Shown here: piece by piece, positions 56,911-64,000 of the stretch
How positions within the stretch are numbered: position 1 is the stretch's first letter
Layout: the number at the start of each line of letters is the position of its first letter
Assembly (NCBI GenBank): GCA_016214905.1
Contig: JACRMQ010000007.1
Span: 819,695 to 883,694 of the forward strand
Length of the DNA: 64,000 nt
Reading direction: 5' to 3'
Source of the DNA: Ignavibacteriales bacterium
GTDB lineage: Bacteria; Bacteroidota; Ignavibacteria; UBA10030; SZUA-254
The notes under the pieces: model-generated
Told to the model about the DNA's origin: nothing
Databases searched by the model: none
What the model saw: only the letters and a program-made list of their open reading frames with translations
Made by a program: the position numbers and the translations under genes

Positions 56911-57355
56911 TTTTCGCTAACTAAAAATTAGTTGTATTTCGATGTTTAGCAATTCAATGCTATCCATCGAGATATATTTATTCATACCTCATTGCAAATA
57001 TGCAATCTGCTTTACAAAAGATTGCTTAAAAGTATCTTCTTATCTAATTTCTACGAACCTTCCCAATTCAATTGGAAATTTATCTGAATTTTCCTCAATA
57101 TTTTTTTCCACCCTATAGAATCCGATTCTGCGTGTATCTCCCTCATAAGCTGTAATTCTTAAGTTATCTAAAAATTTATCGGATAAATAAACAAGGAAAC
57201 GTCTTTCAAAGATTCTCTATTTCGACAAATTGTTGAATAAAAGAGAAGCCAATTACCACATCTAAATCACAATATATCGTCCGCTGTGACATTTGTCAAA
57301 GTTTCATTGAAATCACATCGCTCATTCAGTACCTTTTAATTGAATGAAATAAGAA
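56911..57355. other. non-coding gap before the first chitinase gene
   Basis: 445 bp. A short hairpin AACTAA-AAA-TTAGTT lies at about 56919-56934 without a good T-run. On the minus strand 57040-57216 is open for 58 codons with no start codon and plausible protein composition (GFYRVEKN, PIELGRFVEIR), possibly a gene remnant. No sigma-54-like site was found before 57356. Confidence 0.4.
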
Positions 57356-60300
57356 ATGAAGAAAATGATGAATGGTATGTTAAATAAAATGATGAAAGTT
57401 GGCAAGATTCGAATGAAACATGTTTTAATGATGGTTTTTATTTTTGTTTTTTCATTATACTCGAACGCATTTGGAGGTGCGAAATCAGATTCAAATCCAA
57501 TAAATATGAAAGTTAATTCCAATCCCACGATATGGATCTCCGGATATATCGCTTCTTGGACACTTCACATGGGCTCAGGTACAGATGGGAATTATGGCAA
57601 TATGCCATATCAGGCAGTTGACCTTGATGCGATGACGCACGTAATAATGTTCGCTGCAGCCATCCAGTCGGATGGTACTTTAGCATATAATAATATTGTT
57701 ACATCACGACGTAAACCATTCAACGATTATGTCCATTCGAAAGGGAAACCTGTTATATTATCTGCCGGTGGAGCTGGGAATACATCGTTTTCTACCGCCA
57801 TCAGTGCAACATATAGATCAAATCTCGTTCACAATTTTATGGAGGCAATTCGTACTTATGAATATGATGGAATTGATATAGATATCGAGCCGGTAAATGC
57901 TTCTGATACAGCGAATATATCTCTATTTATAAAAGAATTATACGACTCATTGCAAACACATCACTCATATCACGATGTTTCAAAGAAACCATATTTAACA
58001 TGCGCTGTCTACAATTTTGCAAGTTTGTGGGGAAGATTAAATCAATACTTCGATCAAATTAATTTGATGAGTTACGATTATTTCGGGACTTGGTTTGGTA
58101 AAAGTTGGCATAATAACGCGCCGTCCGCTCCATCAACCGATACAGATATTTATGGCGTGGTAATGACCACGGTTCAATCGAAAATGCAAAAATTTCTTGA
58201 CGCGGGAATTCCCAAAAATAAATTCGGTGTAGGAATTGATTTCAACGGCTGGGTGTGGAAAGGCGGCTTACTTTCGGATGGATCCGGTAACGGAGTAACT
58301 GCGCCGCGACAAAGATGGTCAACTGCTCCAACGGTTGTGGGTGGTAAAGAAACACAATATTACGTTTTACGGAAAAAGTATATTGATACAGCCACAGTAA
58401 GTTATCATTATGATAATATCTGCAAAGTTCCATACATCGGAATCGACAGTGTTGGAAATTCATCCGATATTTATGTGACATATCAAGATACATCGACGAT
58501 TCGCGAGATAATGAATCTTACAAAAGAAAATGGTATCGGTGGTTTAATACTTTGGGAAGTCGGTGGTGGTTATCTTGGTACAACTGATTTTCCTGTTGCT
58601 CAATATCCCAATTTAATACGTGACCCATTATTACGTGCCGTCAAGGAATCTTTTTTGGGTGGATTGCCGATTGTCGTTGTACCTCCCCAAGCTCCAATAT
58701 TATCAGCACCAGCAAATAACAGCAACAACGTATCTATTAATCCATTGATGCAATGGAACTTTGCAGCCGGAGCGACGAACTATCGTTTACAGATTTCAAG
58801 TGATGTTTCGTTCACAAATTTGATTTTAGATGATTCAACTCTGTCTGCAACATCAAAACAGATTTCGAATCTGAACTATCTATCTTCTTACTATTGGAGA
58901 GCTAATGTTCGTAATACGGCAGGTACAAGTCAATGGTCTGAGACTTGGTCGTTCGTTACCGATTCTGAAAAAATAGTAATTCCACCGCCGCCGCCACCTG
59001 TGGACCCGGTTGAGGAATTAGTATACAATGATTCGTTAAATTCACCATGGAACAACGCATCGTGGAGTTCAACTATAACACTTAAGAGTACTGAAAACAA
59101 ATATCAGGGATTATATTCGATAAAATCAATTCAAAACGCTTGGGGGGCATTGAGGTTTATAAGCGGTACCTGGGAATCGCCGAAGCCGATAACAACTTTG
59201 CCTGATCAGAGATTCAAGTTCAATTTCTATAATACAACCTCAGGTCTCACAATTAAAGTCTATTTTGCGAACATAGCAGGTGGAACTTTTCCACAATTCG
59301 TGTTCAAATCATTACCGGTGAATCAATGGGTGAGCGTAGATTTACCAGCCGATTCAATGAATCCGGGTGGATTAGATGTTCATTACATAGTCGTTCAAAA
59401 TAACACTTCGATTGTTTCAACTTATTTTGTCGATGAAATCTCAATTGCGATCTCAGGAGCCCAGTCCCTTTCTTCAGTGCCGTTGATTGCTCCTGTAAAT
59501 GAATCTATTCTATCTACAAATTCAATCGTTGTCAAATGGGATTCGGTTGTGGGTGCTTCACTCTATCATTTACAAGTATCGAAAGACACTACTTTCTCTT
59601 CAACCATATTTGAAGATTCACTTTGTTCGAATGTATCAAAAGAAATAACCGGACTCGATTGGAATGCGAAATATTATTGGAGGGTGCACGCTTCAAATCA
59701 AATAGTCGCAGGTGAATTTTCCAATGTGTGGAGTTTTACAACACCGGTGTCGAGCGTAAAATTAGTATTGTCGAAAACAAATATAAATTTTGGAAAAATA
59801 GTGATAGGTAAAGCTAAAGTCGATTCGGTTAGAATAAGTAATTCCGGCACCGATACACTCACGATAATAAGCTCTCAACTTTCATCCACATTCGCGGTAA
59901 ATCCTTCGGTTATTCGTGTAAGCCCGGGTGTATCTAATACTGTGTTAGTTACTTTTAATTCGACTAAAAAAGGAACATACCAGGAGAATATTTTTCTTGA
60001 GTACGGCGTTCCAAAGAAATATGATACGATCAAAGTAAGCGGACAATCGGTTTTGCCACCGCGTAGCTTGCGCAATCCTCCGGGGTTAGCTTTTGTTGGT
60101 GTGGTTCCGGGATCACCGGTTGTTGAAAGCTTTTATATACAGAACGACGGTGAAGTTGACCTCGTCATAGATAACATCCATTCAACGATGGGATCGGTCT
60201 CGGTTTATCCGTTAACATTAACTGTAGCTCCGAACGACAGCCAGCAAATTACAGTAACTGCCTCAGTTTCCAATCCGTCAAATGAAACGGGGATGATTAT

Positions 60301-60685
60301 TTTCACCGATAATAGCGTTAAGTCTCCGGATACGATGCAAGTTACCATCAATACAACAACCGGCGTAGAAGAAGAATTAACTCCGGCAGAGTATTCATTG
60401 AACCAGAATTATCCCAACCCGTTTAATCCTTCCACCACTATCAATTATACTTTGCCTGCCGAAAGCAGAGTGAAGCTGACTCTTTATAATCTTTTAGGTC
60501 AGGTGGTGGATGTTTTGGTCAATGAGGTTCAACCATCAGGCGTGTACAATGTTGTTTGGAATGCTAATAATGCGATAACGAACTCTCTTGCTTCTGAAAT
60601 TTACTTTTATAAAATTGAAGCGGTAAAAATAAATAATCCAACCGACATGTTCACCTTCTCACGTAAAATGATTTTGATCAAGTGA
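57356..60685 (+). CDS. secreted GH18 chitinase-like protein with T9SS sorting domain
   Basis: 1109 residues. The signal region is preceded by a long basic stretch; an internal ATG at 57413 (MKHVLMMVFIFVF) may be the true start. GH18 barrel (about 60-430) with the catalytic DGIDIDIE (Glu about 177). It is followed by two fibronectin-III-like domains (about 445-545 and 705-800), a carbohydrate-binding-like domain between them, an abnormal-spindle/HYDIN-type region (about 800-1000) and the T9SS tail (LNQNYPNPFNPSTT). Likely degrades chitin or a related polymer while bound to the surface. Confidence 0.88.
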   Translation: MKKMMNGMLNKMMKVGKIRMKHVLMMVFIFVFSLYSNAFGGAKSDSNPINMKVNSNPTIWISGYIASWTLHMGSGTDGNYGNMPYQAVDLDAMTHVIMFAAAIQSDGTLAYNNIVTSRRKPFNDYVHSKGKPVILSAGGAGNTSFSTAISATYRSNLVHNFMEAIRTYEYDGIDIDIEPVNASDTANISLFIKELYDSLQTHHSYHDVSKKPYLTCAVYNFASLWGRLNQYFDQINLMSYDYFGTWFGKSWHNNAPSAPSTDTDIYGVVMTTVQSKMQKFLDAGIPKNKFGVGIDFNGWVWKGGLLSDGSGNGVTAPRQRWSTAPTVVGGKETQYYVLRKKYIDTATVSYHYDNICKVPYIGIDSVGNSSDIYVTYQDTSTIREIMNLTKENGIGGLILWEVGGGYLGTTDFPVAQYPNLIRDPLLRAVKESFLGGLPIVVVPPQAPILSAPANNSNNVSINPLMQWNFAAGATNYRLQISSDVSFTNLILDDSTLSATSKQISNLNYLSSYYWRANVRNTAGTSQWSETWSFVTDSEKIVIPPPPPPVDPVEELVYNDSLNSPWNNASWSSTITLKSTENKYQGLYSIKSIQNAWGALRFISGTWESPKPITTLPDQRFKFNFYNTTSGLTIKVYFANIAGGTFPQFVFKSLPVNQWVSVDLPADSMNPGGLDVHYIVVQNNTSIVSTYFVDEISIAISGAQSLSSVPLIAPVNESILSTNSIVVKWDSVVGASLYHLQVSKDTTFSSTIFEDSLCSNVSKEITGLDWNAKYYWRVHASNQIVAGEFSNVWSFTTPVSSVKLVLSKTNINFGKIVIGKAKVDSVRISNSGTDTLTIISSQLSSTFAVNPSVIRVSPGVSNTVLVTFNSTKKGTYQENIFLEYGVPKKYDTIKVSGQSVLPPRSLRNPPGLAFVGVVPGSPVVESFYIQNDGEVDLVIDNIHSTMGSVSVYPLTLTVAPNDSQQITVTASVSNPSNETGMIIFTDNSVKSPDTMQVTINTTTGVEEELTPAEYSLNQNYPNPFNPSTTINYTLPAESRVKLTLYNLLGQVVDVLVNEVQPSGVYNVVWNANNAITNSLASEIYFYKIEAVKINNPTDMFTFSRKMILIK

Positions 60686-60719
60686 TTTAGCCGTAATAAA
60701 TTTCCTATCATAATCAATA

Positions 60720-60753
60720 AATGCCTGAGCCACAAAACTCAGGCATTATTTTT
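60720..60753 (+). terminator. terminator between the two GH18 genes
   Basis: 10-bp stem AATGCCTGAG/CTCAGGCATT, 8-nt loop, then ATTTTTAC. It separates the two chitinase genes, so the second has its own promoter within about 60754-60968. Confidence 0.85.
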
Positions 60754-60968
60754 ACGGACTTTCGTAATAAAGTTTGATAATAACACACGAGGAAAAACTT
60801 CCGCTTGGAACCTGAATTGTATTAATTTCTGTTAAGGGATTATAAAGTATTGGAATTCTGCTTTAATTTGATTAGTTTTATTGAAATGCTTTTCTCGTCT
60901 ACTGATAATTTTGAATAAATGAAAAATAAAATCAACAAATATACAATCTATTTCATGGGGATAATTGA

Positions 60969-63785
60969 ATGAAATATATCAATTTCGTTTTCCTCTTACT
61001 GATCTGTATATCCGCGAACGGCTACTCTTCCGGTAACAGCAATCAGAATAGGTTATCAGCAATTCGCTCACCGAATCAGGTAACATCCTCATTATGGGTA
61101 ACCGCATATTTACCATCGTGGGAATTGAATATGGGTGCGGGAACCACTGGCAATTACGGAAATCTACCTGTAACAAATATAGACTGGTCGGCATTTACCC
61201 ACGTCATAATGTTCGCCTGCGGTCCAACTTCGAACGGAACTCTATCTTTTGGGAATTTACTTCCCTCCCGACGTAAACCATTCAACGATATTGCACATGC
61301 AAACGGAACACCTGTATTGCTCGCTGTCGGTGGAGCCGGAGGAGAAGTCTGGGGTGATGCATGCAATCCCGGAACGATAGATATTTTTCTAAAAAATGTT
61401 CTTAACGAATTAGACATAAATCAGTACGATGGTATTGATTTAGACATTGAACCTTTCAGAAATACCGGCACCGTGAACGATACAACCAGGGTTGGTCCGT
61501 TCATTCGCAGATTATACGACTCATTACAAGTAAGAAGACAATACGCAGACCCAGCAAAAAAACCGATTCTCACTACCGCAATACTTTCAGGGTGGGCGGG
61601 TGAATGGTGGGCAAAACACGAATGGATGTTCGATCAAATTAATATCATGACATATGATATGGCACAATCTATGGGATGGGGAGTTGATAGAACCTGGCAT
61701 AATAACGCGGTCTTCTCTCCACCGCCGCCGACCGGAACAAATTTATATTACACTTCAATTCAATCGCGATGGATTGATCAGTTGTATAAAAGAGGTGGAA
61801 AGAATAAGAGTAAATATGGAGTTGGAATTGATTTTAATGGATCGTTATACAAAGGCGGTGTAACAATCGCGAATCCGAATGAAGGAGTATCTGAGCCGAT
61901 GCAAAGATGGCAAACCGCTCCGGCATTCTCCTGGGATTATGATTTTGATCTTATGTATAAAACATATCTTGATACTGCAACATCCGCAGTGAAAAGATAC
62001 GATGCGGTCCATGAAGCAGCATATTTAAAAATTGTAGTCCCACCCCAATATGCAAGCGATCCAACTCAACCATGGTTGGATGAAACATATTTATCTTATA
62101 CCGATTCCAGACAGATAAATCGGATTGTTCAATTTGCGCACGATTCGAGTGCGGGCGGTATAATTATATGGAATATCGGAGAAGGGTATCTGCCAAGTCA
62201 ATATCTTGAACGTGACCGGATGCTTCAAGCAGTAAAAAATGCCGTATTTAAGATAGCACCTCCACCGCCTAAATTTCAACCACGTATCAGAGGAGAAATA
62301 TTTTTCGATAGAGAATCCAACGGTGTGAAGAACAGCTCTGATCCTTTAATGCCCGGATGGAAAGTTAGTTTGTCTGGTCCGGCAGGAGTGCAAACTGTTT
62401 TAACCGATTCATCCGGGAAATACGAATTCGATTCTTTGCAAATGGGAGAATATACAATCACTCTTGAAGTAAAGAATTTGTGGAGCCCGACTTTTCCGCT
62501 TCCTGCCGGTCAAATCACATATACCACTCAATTGCTTAATGATACATCTGTTTCGGTTTGTGATTTCGGTTTATATTCATCAAATGTAAGAAGTGTCCAG
62601 TACGGTTCAGGTTGGAGTGCAGTATCACTACCGCTTAATGTTCCTGATCTACGAACAGGGAGTGTATTTCCTCTTGCATCAAGTACTGCTTTTTCGTATT
62701 TGAGTTCGTATATCCCCGAAGATTTGTTACAGTTCGGAACCGGTTATCTGGTAAAATTTCGTTCAAAACACACACTCTGGACAGCAGGGTATAATATCGA
62801 TGATATCGTGATTCCTGTGAACGAAGGTTGGAACATTATTGGTTCCATTTCAACCCCTATTCCGTTGAGTTCTGTAGGAACCTCTCCGGGTGGAATACTA
62901 ACTTCTCCGATATATTCATTTGATAATGCTGGTTATGATTTTACCGATTCGATTATCCCGGGAAAAGGATACTGGATCAGAGCATCTCAACCGGGCGAAA
63001 TTCATTTATCTAAGTCCGCGAATCAATCTTTCAGTAAATTCAATGATATCAAATCATTCACCGATGTGATGCACTCGATCACGTTTGAATCGGCATCGTT
63101 AGAATCGAGAAAAGTATATTTTTCAAATAATGCTCTTGAAAATAATATCGAGGATAAAACATATTACGAACTTCCATCGATAGAAGGTATGGGAGATTTT
63201 TTCGATGTTCGTTTTTCTGTTGAAGGAAGTTTGAACGGAGGATTAGTCGGTTTTTTTAGTGATGGGGCTACCGCGGAAGAGAAATTACAGATCAGTCTCA
63301 CGGCAGTTCGGTATCCCCTTATTTTGAGATATAAAATCGAAAATGATACGAGATACAGATATGAAATTGAAACACAAGACAAAACGGTATACCCGGTGGA
63401 AGACTATACTGAAATTCAGATCAACAAACCGATAAAGCAACCTGCTCTGTCGTCTGAATTGATATGGTTGAAACGCAAACAAATTAGTTCAACCGATCAA
63501 CAGCCAAAAACTTTCTCGCTGAATCAGAATTATCCGAATCCGTTCAACAACGGAACAGTTATAAAATTCGATCTTCCAAACGATGGTAATGTAACATTGG
63601 ACGTCTATAATATATTAGGTGAAAAAGTTGCGGTTCTCGCGAGCGGTTATTTCGCCTCAGGGGATCATGCAAGAAAATTCGAGGGCGATAATCTTCCAAG
63701 TGGTTTATATCTGTACAAAATATCGTACCGAGATAAGTCTAATTCTTACTACACCGAAACGAAGCGGATGCTTCTGCTAAAATAA
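60969..63785 (+). CDS. second secreted GH18 chitinase-like protein with T9SS sorting domain
   Basis: 938 residues with a signal peptide and GGGGATAATTGA before the ATG. GH18 domain (about 35-425) with DGIDLDIE (Glu about 160). Next comes an SdrD_B/prealbumin-like domain (about 435-530, RGEIFFDRESNGV and GKYEFDSLQMGEY), then a region ending in the T9SS tail (LNQNYPNPFNNGT...GLYLYKI). Its GH18 domain is close to that of the gene before it (SRRKPFND, TWHNNA shared), so the pair arose by duplication and then gained different accessory domains. Confidence 0.88.
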   Translation: MKYINFVFLLLICISANGYSSGNSNQNRLSAIRSPNQVTSSLWVTAYLPSWELNMGAGTTGNYGNLPVTNIDWSAFTHVIMFACGPTSNGTLSFGNLLPSRRKPFNDIAHANGTPVLLAVGGAGGEVWGDACNPGTIDIFLKNVLNELDINQYDGIDLDIEPFRNTGTVNDTTRVGPFIRRLYDSLQVRRQYADPAKKPILTTAILSGWAGEWWAKHEWMFDQINIMTYDMAQSMGWGVDRTWHNNAVFSPPPPTGTNLYYTSIQSRWIDQLYKRGGKNKSKYGVGIDFNGSLYKGGVTIANPNEGVSEPMQRWQTAPAFSWDYDFDLMYKTYLDTATSAVKRYDAVHEAAYLKIVVPPQYASDPTQPWLDETYLSYTDSRQINRIVQFAHDSSAGGIIIWNIGEGYLPSQYLERDRMLQAVKNAVFKIAPPPPKFQPRIRGEIFFDRESNGVKNSSDPLMPGWKVSLSGPAGVQTVLTDSSGKYEFDSLQMGEYTITLEVKNLWSPTFPLPAGQITYTTQLLNDTSVSVCDFGLYSSNVRSVQYGSGWSAVSLPLNVPDLRTGSVFPLASSTAFSYLSSYIPEDLLQFGTGYLVKFRSKHTLWTAGYNIDDIVIPVNEGWNIIGSISTPIPLSSVGTSPGGILTSPIYSFDNAGYDFTDSIIPGKGYWIRASQPGEIHLSKSANQSFSKFNDIKSFTDVMHSITFESASLESRKVYFSNNALENNIEDKTYYELPSIEGMGDFFDVRFSVEGSLNGGLVGFFSDGATAEEKLQISLTAVRYPLILRYKIENDTRYRYEIETQDKTVYPVEDYTEIQINKPIKQPALSSELIWLKRKQISSTDQQPKTFSLNQNYPNPFNNGTVIKFDLPNDGNVTLDVYNILGEKVAVLASGYFASGDHARKFEGDNLPSGLYLYKISYRDKSNSYYTETKRMLLLK

Positions 63786-63788
63786 AAG

Positions 63789-63817
63789 ATCGATTCATCT
63801 AACGATGATCGATTTTT
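63789..63817 (+). terminator. terminator after the second GH18 gene
   Basis: 10-bp stem with one bulged T (ATCGATTCATC/GATGATCGAT), loop TAAC, then TTTTT. It lies 15 bp before the end of the convergent regulator gene. Confidence 0.8.
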
Positions 63818-63831
63818 ACCATACCTTTAAT

Positions 63832-64000
63832 TTATTCCAACTGATAACTCGATAACTTGTTGTGTAAAGTTTTACGGCTGATGCCAAGAATTTTTGCCGC
63901 TTTAGCTTTATTGTTACCTGTGGAAACGAGAGTTTGAAGAAACAGTATCCGTTCCGCTTCATGCGCCGTGCAACCGATCGGTATACTGATGCTTGTCTGA
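63832..64000 (-). CDS. NtrC-family sigma-54 activator, C-terminal Fis-type HTH (partial)
   Basis: The last 55 codons of a gene that starts beyond the right edge. They read HEAERILFLQTLVSTG, then KAKAAKILGISRKTLHNKL and a short tail, the Fis-type HTH that ends NtrC-family bacterial enhancer-binding proteins. Such proteins open sigma-54 promoters, so it is a candidate regulator of the two promoters at 51920 and 52277; that pairing is inference. The ATPase and receiver parts are not in the window. Confidence 0.85.
   Translation of the reverse strand, partial: QTSISIPIGCTAHEAERILFLQTLVSTGNNKAKAAKILGISRKTLHNKLSSYQLE

Noticed and set aside
60803-60822. Possible sigma-54 promoter before the second GH18 gene (TTGGAAC-N5-TTGTA)
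   Set aside because: The -12 element has GT instead of GC and the -24 lacks the C; too weak beside the two good sites at 51920 and 52277.

Overview
The window looks like chromosome of a member of the Bacteroidota/Chlorobiota (FCB) group, most like Ignavibacteria or a relative. It has moderately low GC. Three large secreted proteins end in the NYPNPFN-type type IX secretion (T9SS) sorting domain. There is a PorV-like outer-membrane barrel and sigma-54 (-24/-12) control. No ribosomal or other strong phylogenetic marker is present, so the placement is inference.

Region 1 (1-11593). The left edge holds the start of a class III aminotransferase, a truncated GIY-YIG gene and an intact tRNA-Arg(TCG). 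An 11.2 kb integrative element sits in that tRNA, bounded by perfect 44-bp direct repeats (371-414 and 11550-11593). A tyrosine recombinase lies just inside the right end. Cargo: an HTH protein, a PD-(D/E)XK-like protein, a RepA-like ATPase, a ClpP-class serine protease with a zinc ribbon and a small acidic partner, a DNA methyltransferase paired with a two-HKD phospholipase-D-like protein, a pentapeptide-repeat protein with a pore-like membrane tail, and a zinc-ribbon protein. It reads as a defence-type island.

Region 2 (11594-17441). Two non-coding leaders share three sequence blocks, including a conserved hairpin. One precedes an M1-like peptidase; the other precedes a trypsin-like protease fused to a DNA/RNA non-specific endonuclease. 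The second unit ends in a 61-aa protein, and what looks like the decayed tail of a related small gene follows the first. I read this as two copies of one module: leader, enzyme, small protein.

Region 3 (17442-51868, all minus strand). From the promoter downward: Wzz-like chain-length protein, tyrosine-kinase-like ATPase, a small membrane protein, polymerase/ligase, WecG/TagA-type glycosyltransferase, flippase, glycosyltransferases, O-acyltransferase, polysaccharide deacetylase, five GNAT/FemAB-like proteins, an ATP-grasp protein, a degenerate AMP-binding protein, a spermidine-synthase-like protein, a response regulator, then two repeat-rich surface proteins (692 and 3608 aa). This is an exopolysaccharide locus joined to cell-surface adhesins.

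Region 4 (51869-64000, mostly plus strand). A divergent intergenic region carries two well-matched sigma-54 promoters, one facing each way. The plus-strand operon encodes a Wza-like exporter, a PorV-like barrel, a sigma-54-activator-like AAA+ protein with degraded ATPase motifs, and a WecA-type initiating transferase fused to a FlaA1/CapD-like nucleotide-binding region. Two secreted GH18 chitinase-like proteins follow. The window ends in the Fis-type C-terminus of an NtrC-family activator, a plausible partner for the sigma-54 promoters.
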